Origin: Lathyrus oleraceus
Taxonomy: Eukaryota; Streptophyta; Magnoliopsida; Fabales; Fabaceae
DNA: 64,000 bases
NCBI RefSeq assembly: GCF_024323335.1
Contig: NC_066585.1
Coordinates: 339,451,346 to 339,515,345, forward strand
Reading direction: 5' to 3'
Shown: piece after piece, positions 12,791-22,633 of the stretch
Layout of the letters: each line of letters opens with the position of its first letter
Numbering within the stretch: the stretch's first letter is position 1
Translations under genes and position numbers: made by a program
Notes under the pieces: model-generated
The model's input: only the letters and a program-made list of their open reading frames with translations
Told to the model about the DNA's origin: nothing
Database searches by the model: none

Positions 12791-13429
12791 TGATTCAATT
12801 AGTTGAAGTAATTTTCCTCTACTTAACCAATTCTTTAGGTATCATTCTCTTATGGGGGTATCAAGTTTTCCAATGCACGTTCATTATGAAGTCTCTTGAC
12901 ATCAAATGCTCACTCATGAGTAACGCATGTTCATTTTTAGAAATGATAATAACAATGTCATGTTTATGCTAGTTTTGAAATCCAAGCATGCTCACTGAAA
13001 TTATGACATATATGAATGCATCACTGATTGAGAATTTCATATCAATATCAACACAAATTATGAGCAAATTATTGAGGAGTCAGTTTTAACACGATTGTTC
13101 TGACCATAGTACGCTTTCGAAATAAACCCTGCTTCAATTAGGTCTTTTGAGGGTTGTAACGTGGCTTGGTTCACGGTTTCAGAAAGAAAGAATTTATGGC
13201 TTGAACCTATCCTAACCCTCCCGCTCTTCGTGATGTTCTCCAATTCTACGTTCGGCTAGTTTGACACAAGGGCTCTTCTTCCAAAATGGATTTTGAAGTG
13301 ATGGTTAATGAACCCACTAGGTTTTTGGTGTGGCAGTCATCCTGCTCTTGTTTGGTTTATAGCCACACGAATTTGTTCTTGCTGAGGATTTTCTTTTGAT
13401 TCCTCTTATGCAGATTTGTTTTTTTTTTA

Positions 13430-13807
13430 TTTCTCTACTTTTGCTGGATTGGTTCAGAGTTACAATCCACAGGGATGCCCCAATTTTTACCTAAGTCACT
13501 CGTTTCAAGTTTTCGACTTAGCGGGCTTTCTTTCCTTTGATTTCTGATTTTTTTTTGTTTTTCCTGTTTCTTATTGTTGAAACAAATCGTGTGGCATCTG
13601 GCCATTTGATTGGAATGGGTTGTGATCACCCCGTGCTTCTGTATGCGGGGGACAACCATTTGGAATTTGGTGTTTTTCGACCTCTTATGAGGGATAAGAT
13701 ATGGTTGATCCTTAGATATGACACTCCTCTTTTGAAGTTTGAACGCTTGGTCAAACTGACTGACGACTACCCTACCCCGGTTTAAGATTGGGGGTTTTAA
13801 TGCATAG
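13430..13807 (-). other. start of E 3' UTR next to the C insertion
   Basis: The text around 13470-13530 (plus strand 'tttttacctaagtcac' followed by 'ttttcgacttagcggg') matches the beginning of the 3' UTRs of C, B and A just after pol. I see no integrase or other domain in 13560-13807. The five bases CATAG at 13803-13807 abut the LTR end of C and are the predicted target duplication of C. Confidence 0.55.
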
Positions 13808-15606
13808 TGTCGCAACCTGAAAAATACAGTGTGCGAAAAAACAACCGGCGAAAGAAAATGACAGAAGAGTCGGCACCGTGCGTTATTTATCCCAAAGGAG
13901 GTAAAGGAAACGCTCGAAGTAAACCTGAAAAGAGGAAAGGAAAAGACAAGGTCTCGCAACCAAATCTTGGATTCGGGAGTCGGTTATGCGAGGGGAAGGT
14001 ATTAGCACCCCTACGCATCCGTAGTACTCTACGGGATCCACTTTTGTAGTTCTTGTCTAAAGGGTGTGAGTTTATCTTGTGTTGTTTACTAAAAAAGGGG
14101 GTTAAATGAACATGACTCGCGCGGATGTCGCATCCACTGCATACGTATCTCATCTGAATATGAGAATCAGAGTCTTCGTAGCTCGGCTGACCTATGGGTT
14201 GGGGGGATGTGTGCTCGCTAAGACATCGCGTCTTATGCCTACGTATCTCATCTGGAATGAGAATCAGAGCAAGCCGTAGTTCGGCTAACTACGGGGTTAT
14301 GGATTATGTTTTGGGGGCGGACGACGTTATTACACAATCTACCGGATGCTCGACCTTTGGAGACTTACTCACCTGTAGTAGAAGGAGTAAACGTGTGTTT
14401 AGGAGAAGAAAAATCAATGAAGGGTTAGGGTTTGGGATGCTCATGCAAAAAGGCAGTCCTTGATGAAGGAACCTGTAAAAAAAAACACACAAAAACATTG
14501 CCTCCTATCGAGGTCTTCCAGCTAGGAAAGCAGTAAAATGCGGGAAAAATGTAAAAGTACCACGCGGATAAAGATCCGAAGTAACAGCAATTAGAGGAAT
14601 GGGAAACCCAGGGATCCTTCCAAGCTAAACACCATCAAAGAAAGTGAGTCAGTACAGGTAATCGGAATGAAACCTCCAGGCGGTATCCCACAAATAAAGT
14701 GGAACACCAGGCAAACCATCTCTGCAAGAGTCATATGAGCCCTCACAAAACAAAACTCAACAAACAGGTTAGAGAAACAAAATAGGGTAACCAAGAGTTG
14801 CCCCCAAATCAAAATGTAACCACATGAATCATGCCATTAAAATTCACAAAAAGCTCACAAAAAGCAACCAAGGGTAGGAGGCCTAAACCTCTTGTCAAAC
14901 ACATGCATCAAAAGGGTATCAAATTCACCCATAATACCTCATACATTTAGAGCATTCAAATTAAAGGCATAAAGATGATGGATATAGGGCAAACCTGATT
15001 GGAGAGATCGGTTGAAATCAAATGGCACGGTTGGATTTGCAAACCAATGTTAGGGTTTGCTTGAGCTGAAAGTGTGTGGGTCAGAATGAACCTTTCAAAG
15101 TTGCCTGGAGGTTGCTCTGAACTCTGTTAGCTCTTCTCTCACTATCTTTTTCCCCAGGGTTCTTCTCTCACTATCTTTTTCCCAGACAGGGTAATAGGAA
15201 TAGAATATCTTTTTGTTTCACTGAAACTCTGAATTTATAACCTGATTTTTGTGGACCTGTGGGCTCAAATGAGAGAGGTCCAAGTCCAAGATTTTTTTTT
15301 TTTTTCAAAACACGTGGGCTTCGCCTAGCGAGCATGACAGCTCATGAACAAACCTTTGCTCCTTCAAGATTAACATTTTGACTGACGAATAGACCCCTGT
15401 TAGAAGTAACTCAAGTATTTCCCTTGTGTTGACTAATCATCTAAATAGAGCCCACAAAGTGTCTTGGATGATGTTTAAGCTTCTTGGATCCGATTCCGAT
15501 TGCCATGATAAAATGCAAATGCTAAATGACCTAAAAATGAATGCATGCATGAGGTGTAAAGCGTATGCTTCCAGGAAAAATGAAGGGTAAATTTTGGGGT
15601 ATTACA
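13808..15606 (-). repeat. 3' LTR of element C
   Basis: On the minus strand it starts TGTAATACCCC at 15606 and ends AGGTTGCGACA at 13808 (1799 bp, TG...CA). The terminal part from about 13860 to 14040 is closely similar to the end of the B LTR at 22680-22840, including the phrase 'ggtattagcacccctacgca'. It is thus a shorter relative of the same LTR group. Confidence 0.85.
15232..15239 (-). promoter_or_regulatory. TATA box of the C LTR
   Basis: TATAAATT on the minus strand lies within the LTR, about 370 bp from its start. Confidence 0.4.
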
Positions 15607-15620
15607 GTTGCCCCTATTCA
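15607..15620 (-). promoter_or_regulatory. polypurine tract of element C
   Basis: Sense strand GAATAGGGGCAAC directly precedes the TG of the 3' LTR. The core is identical to that of B, A and E. Confidence 0.75.
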
Positions 15621-15798
15621 ATCAACTGGAGACCTGGAAAGAAGATAGCAGCGGCTTTCGTGCTTTCGAGGTATCAAGGGATTGAATACAATAAAAGCTC
15701 GAAAATTTGCACTGAAGTGAAGTGAAGTAACAATGTCTGTCAGAATCGGCAAAGAGGTGGTCTTGAAAGAAGGATCTGTCTGGTACGGTGAGAGTCAG

Positions 15799-15970
15799 TA
15801 TGAATGCCGAAAAAGAATGTTAACCTGGATACCAAAATAAATGGTAACACAGAAATAACCATGGCCTGAATGCCGCTCATCAGTCTGAATACCGAAAAAG
15901 AATGTTAACCTGGATACCAAAATAAATGGTAACACAAAAATAACCATGGCCTGAATGCCGCTCATCAGTC
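15799..15970 (-). repeat. 85-bp direct repeat in C 3' UTR
   Basis: Two near-identical copies containing 'gaatgttaacctgg' and 'ggcctgaatgccgctcat' start about 85 bp apart (CGAAAAAG at 15808 and 15893). Confidence 0.9.
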
Positions 15971-16019
15971 TGAATATTGGAAATGACTTCAATCTGAACA
16001 TCGGGAGATATGAGATTAT

Positions 16020-16460
16020 TAATATCGGTCTGAACACCGAGAGGCTGGCCTGAATGCCACAAGTTGCATCGACCTGAATGTCGGAAACTTCTTCGATCTG
16101 AACATCGGAAAACTGGCCTAAATGCCACAAGTTGCATCGACCTGAACGTCAGAAACTTCTTCGATCTGAACATCGGAAAACTGGCCTGAACGCCCCAAGT
16201 TACATCGACCTGAACGTCGGAAACTTCTTCGATCTGAACATCGGAAAACTGGCCTAAACGCCACAAGTTGCATCGACCTGAACGTCGGAAACTTCTTCGA
16301 TCTGAACATTGGAAAACTGGCCTGAACGCCACTTCGGTCTGGATATCGGAAAACTGGCCTGAACGCCATAAGTTGCATCGACCTGAACGTCGGAAACTTC
16401 TTCGATCTGAACATCGAAAAACTGGTTTGAACGCCACTTCGGTCTGAATACCGGAAACTT
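16020..16460 (-). repeat. 68-bp minisatellite of C, built of CTGAAY-loop hairpins
   Basis: The phrase 'gacctgaa' starts at 16071, 16139, 16207 and 16275 (period 68) and again at 16380. Each unit holds several short hairpins with the same six-base loop CTGAAC or CTGAAT and changing arms: CGAC/GTCG (16206-16209 with 16216-16219), CGAT/ATCG (16230-16233 with 16240-16243), CGGT/ACCG (16026-16029 with 16036-16039) and GGC/GCC (16047-16049 with 16056-16058). The long frames across this block translate the repeat and are not accepted as genes. Confidence 0.9.
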
Positions 16461-16639
16461 CATGCCTGACAGCATCGGCAGAAATAGGGAACGATAATAG
16501 AGGCGGCGCATGGGCCAATGACATTTGCTGGGGATAACAAAGGTAAATCATGAACAATCTTCAGTATGAGTACTGGAAATAACTTCTGGCTTATCACTTG
16601 GGATACCGAGAATGTTTTATGCTTACATGCGTATGTTTG

Positions 16640-16700
16640 AATTTTTCAATGGCGTAATGCTCCATGAAAATGGAAATGCTACGCGATTTGGGAGGATGCA
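16640..16700 (-). other. conserved GCGTA...TACGC block in 3' UTR (C copy)
   Basis: Arms at 16652-16656 and 16680-16684 flank 'atgctccatg' and 'tggaaatgc', which also contain complementary TCCA/TGGA. The block matches those in E and B. Confidence 0.65.
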
Positions 16701-17941
16701 ATGCAATATGATTCTACATGCAGGGATGCGAAATGCTGGGTAGAATGCCAAGCTGAGGCAAGGGGATCTGCTGGGGAAATGATCCGCCACACGGTGTTCT
16801 AGCAATGATGAAATACCGAGATTCTGACTGGGGAGAGAACGGCACTGAAAACCTGCTGTTGGGGAAAGCGGTAGTGGTTCTAGCAACCACAATCTATGAT
16901 AGATGACTCAGCAGGGGAAGCAAACACCGATACGGTACCGAGGTTCTGCTTCAAGGAAAGAAACCATGGATCTGGCATTGAGATTATCGATTTGGCCTCG
17001 AACTTTGAGGAGCAGCCGCTTCTGCTGGGAAGATACAGTCTGGCACTGTCAACTTAGCTATGGGTATATAGTCTGACACTGTCAACTCTACTGGGGAGTG
17101 TATAATCTGAAACCACCGCTTGGGGGGAGGTATATTGGTGAGAACCTGTTGGGGATTGAAGAATCCAACGCTCTGATTAGCTCTACAGGGATAAGATACC
17201 GAATTCGTCTGTTGGTGGAAAACATTCACGATCATCTGCATGGGATTTTAAGGAAATGCCCGAGGGTACCTGTTCTGAGTAGACGATCCAAAGCACTTAA
17301 AATTTACAGCAATTTTAAATGTTTATTAAGCATGTACCTGTAAAGCTCTTATGTGTCATGATGCAATGTTTATCAAAACATTCGGACGTCATTTTTGCAA
17401 ACAAAACAGAAAAATGAAAATGAAAACAGAGATATACTGAATAACATGATTTTATTGATTGAACGACCTCTGAATAGGCATTTACATCAGGAAGCAATCC
17501 CTGGAAAGAGGTAATCGCACAACAGATAAAAACAGACATTAATCTAATGGCAATGTGAAATGGATTTCTATTGGGTTCCAATTCTGCTATGACTTGCTCG
17601 TCTTCAACATCCTCCAGATGATCAGCTTTCTGAAAGAGTGAATGGACTGTTTCCTATCCTTCAAAAGTTTCCAGTCATTGACACGAGATGAGATTCAGAA
17701 CTACTCAGAACGCAGTCATTCGCTTAATCCCTAACTTTTGCCTGGATCGCCCTTTTCGGGTTTTCAATCCACCGGGATACCCATTTTTGCCTAAGTTGCC
17801 TTTTCAGGTTTTCAACTTACCGGGTGTACAATCTTTTCACTTTTAATCCCTAATTTTTTCCCGAACCTTTTTCATTTTCTTGGTTCGCCGGGATGCCCAT
17901 TTTTGCCTGGACTGCTCTTTTTATTGTCCAGCGGGTCTATT
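16700..17941 (-). other. remaining 3' UTR of element C
   Basis: No gene. The part 17360-17530 is clearly related to 29250-29420 in element B, including 'ttttgcaaacaaaacag' and 'catcaggaagcaat', and holds a sense-strand CAATAAAA near 17450. The part 17740-17941, next to the pol stop, has the phrases 'cgccctttt' and 'ccgggatgccca', again as in B and A. It is therefore a conserved post-pol segment followed by diverged repeats. Confidence 0.6.
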
Positions 17942-20900
17942 TCATGCGAAGTATTTTTTAACTGCGTCTGAGTTCACCGGGGAAGTGAAGTTTTCACCAT
18001 CCATCGTTGCAAGCATTAAGGCCCCACCATCAAAAACCTTGGTGACAATATACAGTCCATCATAGTTAGGAGTCCACTTACCCCTGTGATCTGTCTGAGG
18101 AGGAAGGATCCTTTTCAACACCAAATCTCCGACCTGGAAGCATCGAGGACACACTTTCTGATCAAAGGCTCTCTTCATCCGACTTTGATACAACTGCCCA
18201 TGACAAATGGCTGCCATTCGCTTCTCTTCGATTAGACTGAACTCATTAAACCTTGTCCGAATCCATTCAGCTTCGTCTAACTTGACATCCAACAGGACTC
18301 TTAGAGAAGGAATCTCCACTTCAACAGGTAGGACTGCTTCCATACCATACACAAGGGAGTAAGGGGTTGCCCCGGTCGATGTACATACTGAAGTACGGTA
18401 CCCATGCAAGGCGAAGGGTAGCATCTCATGCCAATCTCTGCACGTAACGACCATCTTCTGCACAATCTTCTTTATGTTCTTATTTGCCGCTTCAACAACA
18501 CCGTTCATCTTAGGGCGGTAAGGGGAAGAATTATGATGCTGAATGTTGAAGCTCTGACACAACTCCTTCATCATTTTGTTGTTGAGATTAAAACCATTAT
18601 CAGTAATGATTCTTTCGGGAATCCCATAGCGACAAATGATTTCTTTCTTGATGAATCGGGCAACCACATGTCTGGTGACCTTTGCAAATGACGCTGCTTC
18701 GACCCACTTGGTGAAATAGTCGATGGCAACAAGGATGAAGCGATGCCCATTGGAAGCGGTTGGCTCAATCTTTCCAATCATATCGATGCCCCACATAGCG
18801 AAAGGCCATGGCGAAGACATCACATTCAAAGGATTCGGCGGCACATGCACCTTATCAGCATAAATCTGGCATTTATGGCACTTCCGAGCATATTTGAAAC
18901 AATCAGATTCCATGGTCATCCAGTAATAACCTGCTCTTAACAATTTCTTAGCCATTGCATGTCCGCCGGCATGAGTACCGAAGGAGCCTTCATGAACTTC
19001 CTGCATTAACATGTCTGCTTCGTGTCTGTCCACGCATCTGAGCAAAACCATGTCGAAGTTCCTCTTATACAGAACATCGTCTTTGTTCAAGAAGAAACTG
19101 CCTGCCAATCTTCTCAAAGTCTTTCTATCATTGTTGGATGCTCCTGCAGGGTACTCTTGATTCTTCAGAAAGCACTTGATGTCGTGATACCAGGGCTTGT
19201 CATCAACTACCAGTTCAGCAGCAAACACATACGTGGCCCTATCAAGGCGCATAACATTGATCTTGGGAGCATGGTTCCACCGAATCACGTTGATCATGGA
19301 GGATAGAGTGGCAAGAGCATCTGCCATCTGGTTTTCATCACGAGGTATGTGATACATCTTTTGTGAAGAAAGTCAACAGTCTTCTCGTGTAATCTCTGTA
19401 GGGGACCAGAGTAGGCTGGAGAGTGTTCCAATCACCATTCACTTGATTGATTACCAGAGCTGAATCTCCGAAGATGTCCAAAGTCTTGATTCTCAAATCA
19501 ATGGCTTGCTCAATACCCAAGATACAGGCTTCATACTCAGCTTCATTATTGGTGCACTAGAAAGTCAGACGAGCGGTGAAAGGCATGTGGGCACCTTTCG
19601 GAGTTATAATGACAGCACCAATTCCACTTCCTCTGGCGTTGGCGGCCCCATCAAACATTAAAGTCCACTTTTCGTCTGGATCAGGTCCCTCTTTAACAAC
19701 TGGCTCTTCACAATCTTTCATCTTGAGGAACATGATGTCTTCATCTGGAAAATCAAACTTAATCGGCTCATAATCTTCAACCGGCTGTTGAGCAAGATAG
19801 TCTGACAGAATACTCCCCTTGATGGCTTTCTGGGAATTATACTGGATGTCATGCTCTATCAGTACCATTTGCCAACGAGCAACTCTTCCGGTGAGAGCTG
19901 GCTTCTCAAATATATACTTGACTGGATCCATTTTGGAGATCAGTAAGGTTGTGTGAGATAGCATGTATTGTCTCAATCGCTTAGCAGCCCATGCAAGTGC
20001 ACAACATGTTTTTTCAAGCATTGAGTATCTCGACTCGCAATCTGTGAATTTCTTACTCATGTAGTAGATGGCATGCTCTTTCCTACCTGTCTCGTCGCGT
20101 TGACCAAGAACACAACCCATGGAATTTTCTAGTACTGTCAAATACATAATCAGCGGTCTCCCTGGGACCGGAGGCACAAGGATAGGAGGATTCTGCAAAT
20201 ACTCTTTTATCTTCTCGAACGCCCTTTGACAATCATCATTCCACCTGATAGCCTGATCTTTTCTCACCAATTTGAATATTGGCTCACACGTGGCTGTTAG
20301 GTGAGAGATGAACCTTGCAATGTAGTTCAACCTCCCTAAGAAACCACAGACTTGTTTCTCTATTCTTGGCTCAGGCATTTCCTGTATCGCTTTCACTTTG
20401 GCCGGATCCACCTCAATCCCTTTTCCGCTAACAACAAAACCCATTAGTTTTCCAGATCTCACCCCAAAAGTACACTTGTTCGGATTAAGCCTCGGCTTGA
20501 ATTTTCTCAAACGCTTAAACAATTTCTGCAAACTCACCAAATGTTCTTCTTCTGTCTGAGATTTGGCAATCATATCATCAACATAAACCTCGATTTCATG
20601 ATGAATCATATCATGGAACAGAGTCACCATCGCTCGCTGATATGTTGCTCCGACATTTTTCAGACCAAACGACATCACCTTGTAGCAGAAGGTGCCCCAT
20701 GGGGTTATGAATGTTGTCTTCTCCATGTCTTCTGGTGCCATCTTAATTTGATTATAGCTAGAAAAGCCATCCATGAAGGAGAATACCGAGAACTAAGCTG
20801 TGTTATCTACCAAAATGTCAATGTGAGGTAATGGGAAATCATCTTTAGGACTAGCTCTGTTCAGATCTCGATAGTCAACACACATCCATACCTTTCCATC

Positions 20901-21411
20901 CTTCTTAGGTACCGGAACGATATTTGCAACCCATGGCGGATAATTTGTGACTGCTAGAAACCCTGCATCCAACTATTTTTGCACTTCTTCCTTTATCTTG
21001 ATAGCCATCTCTGGTCTTGTTCTTCTGAGCTTCTGCTTGACCGGAGGACAACCTTCTTTGAGCGGCAAGCGATGTACCACGATGTCTGTGTCAAGCCCTG
21101 GCATGTCCTGATAAGACCAAGCAAAGATGTCAACATACTCTTGCAGCAATTCAATCAACCCCTTCTTCACATTGTCTTCCAAAGCAGCCCCTATCTTGAT
21201 TTCTCTCTTGGCGTCCTCGGTGCCGAGATTAATCACTTCAACAGACTCTTGATGCGGTTGAATGACCTTTTCCTCTTGTTTTAATAACCTGGTAAGTTCT
21301 TCAGGGAGTTCACAGTCTTCATCACCCTCTTCTTCAGCTTGAAAGATTGGATTTTCAAAGTCGAAGCGAGCCATAGCAGAACCGTTATCAATAGGATACG
21401 ATGATGTGCAT
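17942..21411 (-). pseudogene. element C pol (RT, RNase H, second RNase H, integrase), broken
   Basis: This would make reverse transcriptase, RNase H and integrase for reverse transcription and insertion. Visible motifs, 5' to 3' on the minus strand, are the pre-RT segment (FAWSYQDMPGLDTD), RT with YVDD in EVYVDDMIAKS, the Ty3-type RNase H (CALAWAAKRLRQYM), a second archaeal-type RNase H (MFDGAANARGSGIGAV), the integrase zinc finger (H-H-C-C around KCHKCQIYADK) and the integrase core (GIDMIG, ITDNG, VVEAANKN). Breaks are in-frame TAG codons at 20973-20975, 20793-20795 and 19557-19559, and a frameshift near 19350 where the frame changes between the end of the second RNase H and the integrase. 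The residue after DNG is Phe; B and A have Ser. The likely first exon-2 base is 21411. The natural stop is at 17942-17944, with KKYFA at the C-terminus as in A and B. Confidence 0.9.
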
Positions 21412-21656
21412 CTGCATGAGTATTGGTATGTGCTTATGAGTGTGAAAAAAAAAGTGGAAACTAAATAAAACATTGCCATTTTTTTTTTGAAAAACTGCAA
21501 AAATAGAAAGACAGGGAACGAAATATTTGAATGCAAAAAGATGTCCTTTATTTATGATAAAAAATGCAAGTGTCACATAGATGAGCCCTACAATGAGTCA
21601 TTACGCCCTGGCGGAACGTAATACTTGGATATGCATGAATAAACAAAGAAAATTAC
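21412..21656 (-). other. putative intron between gag-pro and pol, element C
   Basis: On the minus strand a GTAATT donor starts at 21656 and a CATGCAG acceptor ends at 21412 (245 bp). Removing it keeps the reading frame, with two bases of the split codon upstream and one downstream (phase 2). The donor and phase match elements A and B. A sense AATAAA lies inside at 21547-21552. An intron at this place is an established feature of Ogre elements; the exact sites here are my inference. Confidence 0.75.
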
Positions 21657-22633
21657 TCCTCCAGACAAGTGGCTTGGACAATCTCCTCAGAAGACCAATT
21701 GTTGAGAACTTCACCCGGGATCCTTGGACGCACCCAGTTATCGATGTCGCAATCACTATCCCCATCTTCATTGTTGACCACAAAGACTAATTTGACTTCT
21801 CCTTCAACCATGTTAATGTTGGCTCCACCATGATGGGGCATGGGATTGTTGACGACATTAGGAGCTGGTGCAAAGTTAACGGCCTTTGAATCAATGAGGT
21901 CCTGAACTACGTGCTTAAAAGCTTTGCAGTTCTCAATATTGTGGCCAGGTGCCCCAGAGTGGAAGCTACACCTAGCGTTGGCGTTATAACCCACCGGAAG
22001 CCTACCAACGGGAGGAGCCAGAGTGCGCAACTGCACAAGTTGTAGTTGTTGAAGACTAGAAAGCAACTGAGCGTACGACATTGGAAGAGTGTCGAAACGC
22101 CGGTCCATCGTCCTTGGCCTCGGTTGATAGGCGGGTCTGTTACCCGGTTGTTGTGGTTGGTACTGAGCTGGTTGACGTTGTGGTTATTATTGTTGTAGTG
22201 GTGATGCAGCTGGAATGGTCACAGCCGCAATATACGGTTGCTGATGATAGTTCTGAAAGTTATTCCTCCGGTTATCCCTGTTCTGATAAGAAGATATGGC
22301 ACTTGCATCCCCTTCTCTCCTCTTTTGTCCCTGAATGAATGGCTTCTTCACCCCTGATGAGGATCCACCTCCACTTTGGGTCTTGTATGTCCTCAGATAA
22401 TTCTCCACCCTCTCTCCGGTAGAGACTACATCAGCAAAATTGGAGGCATTGAAACCCACCAGGCGCTCCAAATAAGGTCCTGGCAGAGTGTTCATGAACA
22501 TGTTAGCCATTTCCTTCTCCAACATAGGAGGTTGAACACGGGAAGTTGTTTCTCTCCAGCGTTGAGCGTATTCTCTGAAGCACTCATTGCTTTTAAGAGA
22601 CAGATTTTGAAGTTGAGTTCTGTCCGGAGCCAT
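21657..22633 (-). pseudogene. element C gag remnant, protease missing
   Basis: Gag would form the particle and bind RNA. The visible part begins mid-domain (MAPDRTQL) and includes FREYAQRWRE and the Cys/His knuckle with SGAPGHNIENC. Two consecutive TAA codons at 22184-22189 interrupt a Gln-rich stretch. The C-terminal segment (EDGDSDCD, NNWSSEE) follows almost directly after GGANINMVEG. In element B these two segments are separated by about 1.7 kb that includes the aspartic protease, so the protease domain has been deleted here (join near 21790-21810). The upstream end is cut by the B LTR at 22634. Confidence 0.85.
22629..22633. repeat. predicted target-site duplication of element B, left copy
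   Basis: GCCAT directly abuts the LTR end of B. The matching copy should follow the 5' LTR of B, outside the window, so this is not yet verified. Confidence 0.4.

Larger units (their letters stand above)
5041..13807 (-). mobile_element. element E: Ogre-type 3' part (3' LTR plus 3' UTR)
   Basis: Read on the minus strand, this is the 3' end of an Ogre-type element: a repeat-rich 3' UTR, a polypurine tract, then a complete 3' LTR. Its internal region is interrupted at 13808 by the LTR end of element C, so C appears to have inserted into E and the rest of E (pol, gag, ORF1, 5' LTR) should lie right of the window. A marker of the region after pol is visible at about 13470-13520, where the sequence resembles the start of the 3' UTRs of A, B and C. 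I find no pol domain in 13560-13807. Confidence 0.7.
13808..22633 (-). mobile_element. element C: decayed Ogre-type element, 3' portion
   Basis: On the minus strand the order is gag remnant, intron, pol, 3' UTR, polypurine tract and a 1.8-kb 3' LTR. The gag begins abruptly where the LTR of element B ends (22633/22634), which suggests that B inserted into the gag of C. The 5' LTR, ORF1 and gag N-terminus of C should then lie beyond the right edge of the window. The protease region is missing through an internal deletion. Five in-frame stops and a frameshift make this copy defective. Confidence 0.85.

Noticed and set aside
13435..13959. A 174-residue minus-strand frame near the C/E junction
   Set aside because: It crosses the C LTR end at 13808, so it joins two different elements, and it shows no domain.
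15880..16557. A 225-residue minus-strand open frame with repeated Arg/Ser/Phe motifs
   Set aside because: It translates the 68-bp C minisatellite; several frames are open over the same DNA because the unit lacks stops, and no start or domain supports a gene.
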